Shown here in pieces: positions 8,503 to 16,507 of a stretch of DNA of 64,000 nt. The stretch's first letter is position 1. Every line of letters begins with the position of its first letter. A program made the position numbers and the translations under genes. The notes beneath the pieces were generated by a model. The model was not told where the DNA came from, ran no database searches, and saw nothing but the letters and a program-made list of their open reading frames with translations. The stretch is from Kribbella sandramycini (GTDB lineage Bacteria; Actinomycetota; Actinomycetes; Propionibacteriales; Kribbellaceae): NCBI RefSeq assembly GCF_013131805.1, contig NZ_JABJRC010000005.1:248001-312000 (forward strand), given 5' to 3'.

Positions 8503-8915
8503 GAGCCCGCATCATGCTGGGCGCCACCGGCGTCGGCCTCGGCCTGTGGGGCCTCTGGCTCCTCCTCAGCGTCCTGGAACCTCGCGCCCTCTTCCACCTG
8601 CCCCTGTGGCTGGGCGGAGCCGTCGTCGCCGACGACGCCCTCCTCGTCCCGCTCATCATCGTTCTCAGTGTCGTGGTGACCCATCACATCGTGCGCACAA
8701 CACTTCTGTACGTTGGAATCACCACACTGCTCGCGATTCCGCTGCTTCTCCGCCAGGGGAAGGGGGCCAACCCGACCATCCTCCCGCGCGACTACCTGCG
8801 GGACTGGCTGTTGCTAGAAGCAATCATCATCGCGACCGGCGCGGCCGTGTTCCTGTTTCAGCGCTTCACGTTCAACAGATCGCGCGCCTCGTCCGACGAC
8901 ATCGGCGGCCGCTGA
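8499..8915 (+). CDS. small membrane partner of the molybdopterin oxidoreductase
   Basis: A 138-residue protein whose ATG overlaps the oxidoreductase stop (ATGA). It has three to four hydrophobic helices (residues ~5-25, 40-62, 66-85, 103-122), with a His-His pair in VVTHHIVRTT between the second and third. It is probably a subunit or assembly partner. Its 3' end overlaps the convergent BKACE gene by 58 bases. No named family recognised. Confidence 0.7.
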   Translation: MRARIMLGATGVGLGLWGLWLLLSVLEPRALFHLPLWLGGAVVADDALLVPLIIVLSVVVTHHIVRTTLLYVGITTLLAIPLLLRQGKGANPTILPRDYLRDWLLLEAIIIATGAAVFLFQRFTFNRSRASSDDIGGR

Positions 8916-9682
8916 GCCAGCGTCGCCAGGGCGGCCGCGCGCTCGACCAGCTCGGCGTTGTGGTTGACCGGCTCACCCTTCGCCAGCGTCAGCGTGTCCT
9001 CCATACCGACCCGGAGGTGGCCGCCCTTCGACAACGCGGCCAGCGCGACGGTGAGCGACGTCCGCCCGATCCCGGTCGCTGACCAGGACGTGACGGCGGC
9101 GGGCAGCGCGTTGAGCGCGGCGACCAGCGCGTCCGTCGTCCCGGGCATTCCGCCGGGGACGCCCATCACCAGGTCGCAGTGCACGCGGCCGCCGTACGGC
9201 ACGCCGAACTTGTCGAGCAGGCGCCCGAGCGCCGCCACGTGCCCGAGGTCGAACAGCTCGAACTCGGGGACGATCTCGCGCTCCTGGGTGAGCTGGTAGA
9301 GCTCGGTGACGAACGGCCACGGGTTCATGAACACGTCGTCACCGAAGTTGACCGTGCCCATCGTCAGCGAGCAGGAGTCAGGCGCGGCGTCCAGGACGCG
9401 GAGCCGATGCTCGAACGGGTCGGTGACCGCGCCGCCGGTGGAGAGCTGGACGATCAGGCCCGAGTTCGCCCGGACGGCGGCGACCGTCTCGGTCAGCCGG
9501 CCGAGGTCGAGGGTCGGCCGGTGCTCGCCGTCCCGGATGTGGATGTGGATCATCGCGGCCCCGGCCGCCTCGCAGCGCTTCGCCGTCTCGACCAGCTCGT
9601 CGAGGGTCGTCGGCAGCGCCGGGCAGTCCGCCTTCGCGGTCTCGGCGCCGGTGGGGGCAACGGTGATCAGGGTCGAGGCCAT
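8858..9682 (-). CDS. beta-keto acid cleavage enzyme (BKACE, DUF849 family)
   Basis: A 274-residue TIM-barrel enzyme of the BKACE/Kce family, which condenses a beta-keto acid with acetyl-CoA and releases acetoacetate plus a CoA ester. The zinc ligands His46 and His48 sit in MIHIHIRD, and the family signatures [10 protein letters not shown] and VGMEDTL are present. The substrate varies across the family and cannot be read here. It is monocistronic, convergent with the membrane-partner gene and divergent from dtd. Confidence 0.88.
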   Translation of the reverse strand: MASTLITVAPTGAETAKADCPALPTTLDELVETAKRCEAAGAAMIHIHIRDGEHRPTLDLGRLTETVAAVRANSGLIVQLSTGGAVTDPFEHRLRVLDAAPDSCSLTMGTVNFGDDVFMNPWPFVTELYQLTQEREIVPEFELFDLGHVAALGRLLDKFGVPYGGRVHCDLVMGVPGGMPGTTDALVAALNALPAAVTSWSATGIGRTSLTVALAALSKGGHLRVGMEDTLTLAKGEPVNHNAELVERAAALATLAQRPPMSSDEARDLLNVKR

Positions 9683-9777
9683 GCGTCAGATCTTGCCAGA
9701 ACACCGCCGAAACCGGGAGATTCAGCGGCCGAACAGGCGACTGGCGAGATATTTTCCGGCACGGCAGGATTGTTCCC

Positions 9778-10203
9778 ATGAGAGCAGTCGTACAGCGGGT
9801 CAGCAGCGCATCGGTCACGGTCGAGGGCGCGATGGTCGGCGCGATCGACGGGCCGGGGCTACTGATCCTGCTCGGCGTCACCCATGACGACACCCCCGCA
9901 ACAGCGCAGGCCCTGGCCGCGAAGATCTGGACGCTACGCATCCTCGACGGCGAGCGATCGGCCGCCGACGAGCAGGCGCCGATCCTCGCGATCAGCCAGT
10001 TCACCTTGTACGCCGACACCCGCAAGGGCCGCCGCCCGTCCTGGAGCGCGGCCGCCCCCGGTCCGGTCTCCGAACCGCTGTACGACGCCTTCTGCACAGC
10101 CCTGGAGGGGCTGGGCGCCAAGGTCGAGCGCGGCCGCTTCGGCGCCCACATGGAGGTCGCGCTGGTCAACGACGGCCCGGTCACGCTGATCCTCGACGCC
10201 TGA
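9778..10203 (+). CDS. dtd: D-aminoacyl-tRNA deacylase
   Basis: A 141-residue protein of standard DTD length. It has the catalytic SQFTLYA motif and the C-terminal cross-subunit motif NDGPVT, and hydrolyses D-aminoacyl-tRNA (and Gly-tRNA-Ala) in the cytosol. It starts at ATG 9778. Its stop overlaps the ATG of the following UvrC-like gene by one base, so the two form a coupled operon. Confidence 0.93.
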   Translation: MRAVVQRVSSASVTVEGAMVGAIDGPGLLILLGVTHDDTPATAQALAAKIWTLRILDGERSAADEQAPILAISQFTLYADTRKGRRPSWSAAAPGPVSEPLYDAFCTALEGLGAKVERGRFGAHMEVALVNDGPVTLILDA

Positions 10204-11093
10204 TGGAGCCGGCTCGTCTGGTCGCCCGGCGCTTGCCGCAGGAGCCCGGCGTCTATCGCTTCCGGGACGAGAACGGCCGGGTCCTCTACATCGGCCGCGC
10301 GGTGAACCTGCGCCGCCGCGTGTTGTCGTACTGGACGCATCTGGGCGACCGGCCCCGCCTACGCCGCATGGTGACCCGGATCGCCCGCGTCGAGAGCGTC
10401 TGGTGCGACTCCGAGCACGAAGCCGCCTGGCTCGAACGCAACCTGCTCGAACACTCCAAACCGCGCTGGAACCGAGTCAGGGGCGGCGCGGAGGTGGTCG
10501 GCTACATCCGCTTCGATCCCGCCGGCCCCCGCTTCACCCACACAGTTACGCCGACCGCTCCGCACTTCGGCCCGTATCTCGGCGGCCTCCGCGTCCGGCA
10601 GGCGATCTCGGCTCTGCAACGGGTGATCCCCTTGCACTACACCGCCGACACCGGCGGCTCATTGCGTGAGTTCGCCCGGCTGTTCGGCGTCAGCCCGGAC
10701 GATCGCGTGGCGCTGACCGAAGCGGCGTACGCCGTCCTCGAACGCGAGCCGGCCGCCGTGACCGCCGTCCGGGCCGAGCTGGTCCGGCGCCGGGACGCCG
10801 CGTCGACGGCGCTCCGGTTCGAGTTCGCGGCCAAACTGCAGGAGGAGCTGGCCGCGTTCGAGTGGATCATGGCCGAGCAGAAAGTCGCCCAGATGGTTGC
10901 CGATGACATCGATGTGTACGGCTGGGCCAACGGCGTCCTGGTCGGCTTCACCCTGCGCGGCGGGCGAGTCCGGACCTGGACCCAACAGGCGATGACCGAA
11001 CGGACCGCCCACGACCGGGTCGCGGCCACGCCGGCGTCCTGGCAGTTGTTTGCCCAGCGCAACGCCGAGCTCGCCGCGCGCTTGCTGGCATGA
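10203..11093 (+). CDS. truncated UvrC-like GIY-YIG protein with UVR motif
   Basis: A 296-residue protein corresponding to the front part of UvrC: GIY-YIG nuclease domain (GVY at 16-18, YIG at 29-31, then GRAVNLRRRV) and a UvrB-interaction (UVR) helix pair around residues 195-230 (FEFAAKLQEELAAFEWI). The RNase H-like nuclease and helix-hairpin-helix domains of UvrC are absent. It resembles Cho-type single-nuclease proteins that make the 3' incision, though the retained UVR segment is less usual. Coupled to dtd by a one-base overlap and followed by a strong terminator. Confidence 0.8.
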   Translation: MEPARLVARRLPQEPGVYRFRDENGRVLYIGRAVNLRRRVLSYWTHLGDRPRLRRMVTRIARVESVWCDSEHEAAWLERNLLEHSKPRWNRVRGGAEVVGYIRFDPAGPRFTHTVTPTAPHFGPYLGGLRVRQAISALQRVIPLHYTADTGGSLREFARLFGVSPDDRVALTEAAYAVLEREPAAVTAVRAELVRRRDAASTALRFEFAAKLQEELAAFEWIMAEQKVAQMVADDIDVYGWANGVLVGFTLRGGRVRTWTQQAMTERTAHDRVAATPASWQLFAQRNAELAARLLA

Positions 11094-11097
11094 CGAA

Positions 11098-11132
11098 ACC
11101 GGCCCCGGATCCTGTGCGGATCCGGGGCCGGT
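11098..11132 (+). terminator. terminator of the dtd operon
   Basis: Perfect 15-bp inverted repeat (11098-11112 and 11118-11132, loop tgtgc) directly after the stop at 11093. It can also serve the convergent secreted-protein gene ending at 11180. Confidence 0.85.
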
Positions 11133-11179
11133 GATTCTGAGACGGTGAGGTTCGACTCAGACGGTGACTGTCAGCTTGT

Positions 11180-12406
11180 TCAGCCGACGACGCCGGCGGC
11201 CGAGTGACCGACGACAACCTTGGTGTTCAGGCTGTAGACGTCGATGACCAGGGCGTTCACGGCGATGTAGCGCTGCTGCTTGACGACCTGGTTGAAGGTC
11301 AGCTTGGCGATACCGGGGATGTCCAGCGTGGCGTTCTGACCGGTCTTGACCGGGTAGACCTTGTTGCCGACCTTGATCGACGCGATGCTCGAGGTCGAGC
11401 TGACGCCGAACTTGCCGTCCTTGGTCTTCCACGCCTTGGCCTCGGAGTTCACCGCGCCGATGGCCAGGTTGCCGACCTTGACACCCGCGACGTGCGAGGT
11501 GAAGTGGACGGCGGCCTTGTCCTTGCTCTGGAAGCCGTTCTTGGTGGTGTACGCGGCGCCGACGTAGGCGACCTTCGGGATCACGACCTCGCCGACCGAC
11601 GCGCGGATGGTCTTGCCCTCGGTGCCCTTGCAGGTGGCCTGGTACGACGTCGGGCCGGAGACGACCAGCTTGTCGACGTTGGCCTTGGTGACGTAGGCGT
11701 CGCCGATGACGAGGCCGACGGCCGGCTTGGCGATCTCGGCGCGGGTCTTGAGGACCGCGACGTCGACACCCTCCGGGATGTACTTGTTCTTCACGTTCGC
11801 GTGGACGACGACGCCCTGCGCGTACGAGTAGATACCGCTCTCGGTCTTCACGCCGCCGACGCGGTTCAGCACGATGTAGCCCAGGCCCGGGACGGCGACC
11901 TTGGTGTTGTGGGCCGGCTTCAGCAGCGACGGCACCGAGACGGCGCCGATCTTCACGCCCGCGTAGGTCGTGTTACCGGTGTAGGACAGCTTGCCGTTCT
12001 TGTACACCGCGGTGGTGGTGGTCTTCACACCGGTCAGGTGCAGCAGGTTGCCGATCTTGACGTCGACCGCGGTCGCGGTGCTGGTGACGCCGTTGCCGTC
12101 CTTGTTGTTGAACGCGTGAGTGTTCGTCCGCACGGTCTTGGCGATCGCGTGGTTGTTGACGTTGGCCGTCGCGACGTCGTTCGTGTCGGCAGCCGACGAG
12201 TTCGTGGTGCAGCTGATCGTGCTCAGCGTCTGCGGGCCGCTGTTCACGACGCCACCCGTGGCCTCGACAGCGATGCCGTAGCCGTTGTAACCGAAGACCG
12301 GGCTGGCCGATGCCGAGCCCGAGGTCAGCGCGATCGTAGAAGCAACGCCGACGACCGCCGCTACACCGACGGCGGCGAGCTTCTTGTATCCGATGCGGGG
12401 TCCCAT
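11180..12406 (-). CDS. secreted choice-of-anchor-P-like surface protein
   Basis: A 408-residue exported protein starting at ATG 12406 behind an AGGGAGGAGGGG site; a longer frame to 12511 is not needed. Residues 1-34 form a signal peptide ending near SASASP. The mature part is Thr/Val/Ala/Gly-rich with repeated beta segments of the form VKIGxLxxxxGVK, VKVGNLAIGAV and IKVGNKVYPVK, and it has two cysteines (in STISCTTN and YQATCKG). It resembles proteins labelled choice-of-anchor P in actinobacteria, presumed cell-surface. No catalytic motif is seen. Monocistronic, with terminators on both sides. Confidence 0.7.
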   Translation of the reverse strand: MGPRIGYKKLAAVGVAAVVGVASTIALTSGSASASPVFGYNGYGIAVEATGGVVNSGPQTLSTISCTTNSSAADTNDVATANVNNHAIAKTVRTNTHAFNNKDGNGVTSTATAVDVKIGNLLHLTGVKTTTTAVYKNGKLSYTGNTTYAGVKIGAVSVPSLLKPAHNTKVAVPGLGYIVLNRVGGVKTESGIYSYAQGVVVHANVKNKYIPEGVDVAVLKTRAEIAKPAVGLVIGDAYVTKANVDKLVVSGPTSYQATCKGTEGKTIRASVGEVVIPKVAYVGAAYTTKNGFQSKDKAAVHFTSHVAGVKVGNLAIGAVNSEAKAWKTKDGKFGVSSTSSIASIKVGNKVYPVKTGQNATLDIPGIAKLTFNQVVKQQRYIAVNALVIDVYSLNTKVVVGHSAAGVVG

Positions 12407-12481
12407 GACCCCTCCTCCCTGAGTGATGACATGGCCCGTAGCGCGGGCCAGGACACAGACACAACTCAGGCGGTCGCGGTA

Positions 12482-12520
12482 GGTAACGAGCCGACCTCGC
12501 TCCGAGACCAAACCGTTACC
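12482..12520. promoter_or_regulatory. inverted repeat upstream of the secreted surface protein
   Basis: GGTAACG (12482-12488) and CGTTACC (12514-12520) form an exact 7-bp inverted repeat with 25 bases between, about 75 bases upstream of the ATG at 12406. It may be a regulator site or the base of a leader hairpin; a related cgtaac occurs at about 12558. Confidence 0.4.
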
Positions 12521-12610
12521 TGCGGACTCGCCGGCTGAGATTCCTCCGGGTCACCCGTAACTTCGCGGTGATGGGTCGAAAACCCTTGCCCGACAGGGGT
12601 TCCGGCATGC

Positions 12611-12647
12611 CGAAGGGCCCGGACGCGCAAGGTCCGGGCCCTTCGGA
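12611..12647 (-). terminator. terminator of the sseA-sseC operon
   Basis: Perfect 15-bp inverted repeat (12611-12625 and 12633-12647, 7-base loop) about 60 bases past the sseC stop at 12708. Confidence 0.8.
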
Positions 12648-12707
12648 AACTACTTCAGGGTGGGCCGCCGTCCGGCGACGGCGGCACCATCAGTAACGAG
12701 CGAAACC

Positions 12708-13004
12708 TCAGACGGTAACGGCCACTTCCGCGACGGCGCCGTACTGCGCCACCACCTGGCGGTCGACCGGGTCGGCCTTCGGGGCCAGCGTGCGCAGCGT
12801 CCACTCGCCGGGCTTGGCGAAGAACCGGAAGTGCCCGGTCGCGGACGTCGGCACCTCGGCGGTGAACTCACCCGAGGCGTCGAGCAGCCGCACGTACGCG
12901 CCGCCGACCGGCTCCTCGCCGCGCAGCACCTGGCCCTGGATCACGGCCTCCTTGTCGATGTCGACCCCCTTGAGGTCGAGACCGCCCTGCTTCGCGCCGC
13001 ACAT
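12708..13004 (-). CDS. sseC: DUF1416 protein, SseC-like
   Basis: A 98-residue cytosolic protein starting at ATG 13004, one base after the sseA stop. Features are MCGAKQGGLDLKGVD, the strand-rich core VIQGQVLRGEEPVGGAYVRLLD and the GHFRFFAKPGEWTLR motif of DUF1416; the fold is a carboxypeptidase-regulatory-like beta sandwich. The gene always follows a thiosulfate sulfurtransferase in actinobacteria and is named SseC in mycobacteria, with a presumed but unproven role in sulfur metabolism. Confidence 0.88.
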   Translation of the reverse strand: MCGAKQGGLDLKGVDIDKEAVIQGQVLRGEEPVGGAYVRLLDASGEFTAEVPTSATGHFRFFAKPGEWTLRTLAPKADPVDRQVVAQYGAVAEVAVTV

Positions 13005-13005
13005 C

Positions 13006-13854
13006 TCAGGCCTGCCCGGGTTCGTCGCCGAGGGCAACCGGCACGCCGACCAGCGAGCCCCACTCGGTCCAGGAACCGTCGTAGTTCTTGACGTTCTCCT
13101 GGCCGAGCAGCTCGTGCAGCACGAACCAGGTGTGCGCCGAGCGCTCGCCGATCCGGCAGTACGCGATGGTGTCCTTGCCGAAATCGACCCCGGCGTCGGC
13201 GTACAGGGCCTTCAGCTCCTCGTCGGAGCGGAAGGTGCCGTCGTCGTTGGCCGCCTTGCTCCACGGGATGCTGGCCGCGGTCGGGATGTGCCCCGCACGC
13301 TGGGCCTGCTCCTGCGGCAGGTGGGCCGGGGCGAGCAGCCGGCCGGCGTACTCGTCGGGGCTGCGCACGTCGACCAGGTTCTTGACGCCGATGGCCTCCT
13401 CGACCTCACCGCGGAACGCGCGGATGTTCAGGTCCGGCTCCTTGGCGACGTACTCGGTGGCCTCGCGCTTGACGACATCGTCGGTCAGCTCGCGGCTGTC
13501 CAGCTCCCAGCGCTTGCGGCCGCCGTCGAGCAGGCGGACGTCGCCGTGCCCGTACAGCTTGAAGTACCAGAAGGCGTACGCGGCGAACCAGTTGTTGTTA
13601 CCGCCGTACAGCACGACAGTGTCGTCGTTCTTGACGCCGCGGGCCGACAGCAGCTCCTGGAACTGCTGCTGGTTCACGAAGTCGCGACGGACCGGGTCCT
13701 GCAGGTCGTCCTTCCAGTCCAGCTTGATCGCACCGGCGATGTGGCCGGCGTCGTACGCCGAAACGTCCTCGTCGACCTCGATCAGGACGACGTTGGCGTC
13801 GCTCTTGTGCTCTTCGACCCAGTCGGCCGAGACAAGCGCGGATTCCCTGCTCAT
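13006..13854 (-). CDS. sseA: thiosulfate sulfurtransferase (two-domain rhodanese) SseA
   Basis: A 282-residue cytosolic enzyme with tandem rhodanese domains. The N-terminal domain (about 8-125) is inactive, while the C-terminal domain carries catalytic Cys233 in the loop CRIGERS (CRxGxR pattern). It transfers sulfane sulfur from thiosulfate or mercaptopyruvate to a thiol acceptor. It sits 12 bases after the DUF4395 gene and 1 base before sseC, in an operon headed by a cysteine-containing leader peptide, which points to control by cysteine supply. Confidence 0.92.
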   Translation of the reverse strand: MSRESALVSADWVEEHKSDANVVLIEVDEDVSAYDAGHIAGAIKLDWKDDLQDPVRRDFVNQQQFQELLSARGVKNDDTVVLYGGNNNWFAAYAFWYFKLYGHGDVRLLDGGRKRWELDSRELTDDVVKREATEYVAKEPDLNIRAFRGEVEEAIGVKNLVDVRSPDEYAGRLLAPAHLPQEQAQRAGHIPTAASIPWSKAANDDGTFRSDEELKALYADAGVDFGKDTIAYCRIGERSAHTWFVLHELLGQENVKNYDGSWTEWGSLVGVPVALGDEPGQA

Positions 13855-13866
13855 GTGTGCTGCCTC

Positions 13867-14319
13867 TCAGTTGGTAGCGGTACTTGGCGTACGAATGCGT
13901 TGGATCAACAAATAGGCCTCGCAGCCGAGGCAGAGCCCCACGGCCGCGTTCACGAACGCGGCGACCAGGGCGAATCCGGTGGCGACCACTCCGAGCACGA
14001 TCGCGCCGCTGAAGTAGCCGATCAGGCCGGCGATCGCGAACAGCAGACCGACCAGCTGCGCGAACCGCGGCGGCGTCGCGTCCTCCAGCTCGCTGGGCGG
14101 GCCCAGCCGCGGCCGGACGACGCGTTTGAAGAGCTGGCCGTACGGCGACGCCTGGACGCCGAAGGCGACACCGATCGCGAACACCAGCGTCTGCACCGCC
14201 AGGATCCACGGATTGCCGAGGATCAGGGTCAGCGCCAGCAGGACTGCGGTCACCCCAGCTGCGAACCGCAGTCCACGAGGGTCGACCTGTTGGGCTTTCT
14301 GCGCCGTCTGTTCGGACAT
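13867..14319 (-). CDS. DUF4395 membrane protein
   Basis: A 150-residue membrane protein with paired hydrophobic helices at about 18-52 and 86-133. The cytosolic loop has the DUF4395 pattern FGVQASPYGQLFKRVVRPRLGPP, and a C-terminal LCLGCEAYLL contributes two cysteines (CxxC-like, spaced LG). The family is regularly found with rhodanese and thioredoxin genes, as here, and may channel reduced sulfur at the membrane (inference). First structural gene after the leader peptide. Confidence 0.85.
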   Translation of the reverse strand: MSEQTAQKAQQVDPRGLRFAAGVTAVLLALTLILGNPWILAVQTLVFAIGVAFGVQASPYGQLFKRVVRPRLGPPSELEDATPPRFAQLVGLLFAIAGLIGYFSGAIVLGVVATGFALVAAFVNAAVGLCLGCEAYLLIQRIRTPSTATN

Positions 14320-14433
14320 GCCGACTCCGTCGGAAGGAGTGGTTCGAGCCGGACCCGCCCGGGTGTGCGGGGAGACGACGTACGCGACACCGGGCTCAGA
14401 TTCCGGTCTCGCAGCGCTCGGGACGCCGCCTGG

Positions 14434-14514
14434 TCAGCGGCCGCGACACAGTGACGAGCGCATGCGGCAGTTGTCCACCGCGCGGCGCTTGGTCAGCAAA
14501 GTCGTGTACTCCAC
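14434..14514 (-). CDS. cysteine-containing attenuator leader peptide
   Basis: GTG at 14514, preceded by a GGAGG site, opens a 26-codon frame: M-E-Y-T-T then LLTKRRAVDNCR, MRSSLCRGR. The core LLTKRRAVDxCRxxxxLCR is the recognisable pattern of actinobacterial putative leader peptides found ahead of sulfur-assimilation genes, with Cys16 and Cys23 near the end. It lies 115 bases upstream of DUF4395-sseA-sseC. Ribosome stalling at scarce Cys codons would be expected to change folding or Rho access of the downstream leader (inference from described Cys-leader attenuation). Confidence 0.82.
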   Translation of the reverse strand: MEYTTLLTKRRAVDNCRMRSSLCRGR

Positions 14515-14595
14515 GCCTCCGAGAGTACGGAAACCGTGGAGAGGGGTGGCCAGTTGTCCCATTTACTGAGACAACTGATCACATCCTGGAACCGG

Positions 14596-15501
14596 TCAGG
14601 TGCGGACGACCTGGGTGCCGGGCCACTTGTCGTGCAGCGCCTGCTTCTTGTCGTCCCACAGCGGCCAGAACCAGTCGAGCAGGATGATGATGAAGACGAG
14701 CTGGCCGAGGAGCGGGATGGCACTGACCACGTTCACGCCGAGGTAGAAGCCGACCCGCTTGGCCGCCACGGCAGGCGGCAGATACCCGCGGCTGCCCCGC
14801 TGTCGGACGGCGATACTCAGCAGCATCTTGCCCGGGGTCGCGCCCGCCTTGGTCAGGAAGAAGTACTGATACGCGAACTGGACCGCGAGACTGATCAGGC
14901 TGGCCGGAATGATCCATTTGTACGCCTCGGCCGGCAGCGTTGTCGGCGCGACCGGATTCCCGCCGCGCGCCGCCTCTTCGAAGAGCGGGCGATAGAAGTC
15001 CATCGCCCATTGCAGGAACTTCCAGACGAAGTAGCCGGAGAAGACCAAGGCGATCAGCCCGGACAGGATGCTGTCGATGATGTATGCGAAGACGCGGCGC
15101 CACCAGCCGGACAGCGGCTGCCCGTCGGGTGTCACGACGCGGTTCGGGTTCTGGCCGGGGGCGCCGTAGCCCACAGCCGCCTGCTGCGGGTAGGGCTGGT
15201 AGCCGCCCTGGAAACCCTGCCCCTGGCCGTACTGCTGGCCGTGCTGCTGCTGGCCCTGCTGAGGTTGGCCGTAGGGCTGTTGGGGCTGGCCGAACGGCTG
15301 CTGGGCCTGCTGGCCCGCGCCGCCGAAGACCTGGCCGTGCTGGACCGACTGGCCGTCCTGCGGGCGCTCCGGCGCCGGCTGGCCGTACTTCGGCCGGCGC
15401 CGATCGGTCCAGGCGTTGCCGTCCCAGTACCGCTGCTGGGACTGGTTCTCGGGGTCGTCGTACCAACCGGCTTGAAAGCTCACGCGCACAGCATCGCCCA
15501 T
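14596..15501 (-). CDS. DUF2510/RDD membrane protein with Gln/Gly/Tyr-rich linker
   Basis: A 301-residue protein. Residues ~8-35 form a DUF2510 module (GWYDDPENQSQQRYWDGNAWT), followed by a 90-residue Gln/Gly/Pro/Tyr-rich low-complexity linker, then an RDD domain (about 125-290) with membrane helices at ~136-165, 210-232 and 262-285. RDD proteins are putative transporters or membrane scaffolds. The start could be ATG 15501 or a GTG at 15483. Related low-complexity RDD proteins lie at 41.1-42.5 kb. Confidence 0.82.
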   Translation of the reverse strand: MGDAVRVSFQAGWYDDPENQSQQRYWDGNAWTDRRRPKYGQPAPERPQDGQSVQHGQVFGGAGQQAQQPFGQPQQPYGQPQQGQQQHGQQYGQGQGFQGGYQPYPQQAAVGYGAPGQNPNRVVTPDGQPLSGWWRRVFAYIIDSILSGLIALVFSGYFVWKFLQWAMDFYRPLFEEAARGGNPVAPTTLPAEAYKWIIPASLISLAVQFAYQYFFLTKAGATPGKMLLSIAVRQRGSRGYLPPAVAAKRVGFYLGVNVVSAIPLLGQLVFIIILLDWFWPLWDDKKQALHDKWPGTQVVRT

Positions 15502-15545
15502 CGGCTGGGCCGATCGCTATCCGCCTGCAGACTGATATGTAGGCG

Positions 15546-15971
15546 TTAGGACGGCTGGTGGTCGATCGCGATGGCCAGAGCGGCGATCACGTCCGGTTTA
15601 CGCGGTGCGCCGCTGGCCCGTTTGACGACCGCTCCGGTGCTGTCGAGCACCAGGGTCGTCGGCGTCCGGAGGATGTCGAGGCGACGGACGAGCTCCAGGT
15701 GCGCCTCGGCGTCCAGCTCGATATGACGGACGCCGTCCACCATGCCCTCGACCTCGGCCAGCGTGCGGCGGGTGGCGCGGCAGGGGGCGCAGAAGGCAGA
15801 TGAGAACTGCAGCAGCGTGGCCCGCTCGCCGAGCTCAGCGCCCAGGTCGGCCGCGGAGACTGTGTCCACCTGTGCCTTCCCTCGAAAACGGCCGTCGTAC
15901 CAGGCTTTGAGCATGCTGAGCAGCACTCCGGCCACGAGCGCGCCGGCCAGCACCCACAGACCTAGGCTCAC
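15546..15971 (-). CDS. membrane-anchored thioredoxin-fold protein
   Basis: A 141-residue protein with an N-terminal transmembrane helix (about 3-20) and a thioredoxin domain with active site CAPC (Cys61/Cys64) and the cis-proline segment RTPTTLVLD. The anchor keeps the domain near the membrane; topology relative to charges (Lys/Arg after the helix) favours a cytosolic domain, so it may reduce partners such as the nearby rhodanese or DUF4395 protein (inference). Monocistronic. Confidence 0.82.
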   Translation of the reverse strand: MSLGLWVLAGALVAGVLLSMLKAWYDGRFRGKAQVDTVSAADLGAELGERATLLQFSSAFCAPCRATRRTLAEVEGMVDGVRHIELDAEAHLELVRRLDILRTPTTLVLDSTGAVVKRASGAPRKPDVIAALAIAIDHQPS

Positions 15972-16033
15972 AACAAACCAGAGTACGTCGGTGGTTTTTC
16001 CGCACCAGCCGCCGTTTCACCCTTCGGACACGC

Positions 16034-16459
16034 CTAGTCATCAGGGCGGCCGCGGAGCCGTTTGGTCTCACCACGGCGCTTCTTGTCGTCCAGGCGCCGG
16101 CGTACCGCGCCTTTGCTCGGCTTCGTCGGGCGCCGGGGCCGCGGCGGCGCTGCGATCGCCTCCTTGAGCACTGCGACCAGGCGCTCCTTGGCCGCCTCCC
16201 GGTTCCGCCACTGCGACTTGTACTCCGATGCGGCGATCGTGAGCACACCGTCGACCAGCCGGGTCTCGAGCCGCTCCAGCGCCCGGGACTTGAGCACCGC
16301 GGACAGCGCCGTCGTACCGGCGACGTCGAAACTCAGCTCGACGCGGCTGTCAGTGGTGTTCACCGACTGTCCGCCCGGGCCGCTGGACCGGGAGAACCGC
16401 CAACTCAGCTCCGCGTCGGGTACCACCACCCCCGGCCGCACGATCAGCCCGTTGTCCAT
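16034..16459 (-). CDS. arfB: ribosome-rescue peptidyl-tRNA hydrolase ArfB
   Basis: A 141-residue release-factor-like protein with the catalytic GGQ at residues 29-31 in SGPGGQSVNTTDSRVEL and a basic C-terminal tail (about 105-141, rich in Arg/Lys) that enters the empty mRNA channel. It hydrolyses peptidyl-tRNA on stalled ribosomes. The length and absence of a codon-recognition domain separate it from RF1/RF2. Confidence 0.92.
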   Translation of the reverse strand: MDNGLIVRPGVVVPDAELSWRFSRSSGPGGQSVNTTDSRVELSFDVAGTTALSAVLKSRALERLETRLVDGVLTIAASEYKSQWRNREAAKERLVAVLKEAIAAPPRPRRPTKPSKGAVRRRLDDKKRRGETKRLRGRPDD

Positions 16460-16507
16460 GACACCTATTGTGCTGGTTGGCCCCTTCGGCTCGTTACGCT
16501 TCTCCCC

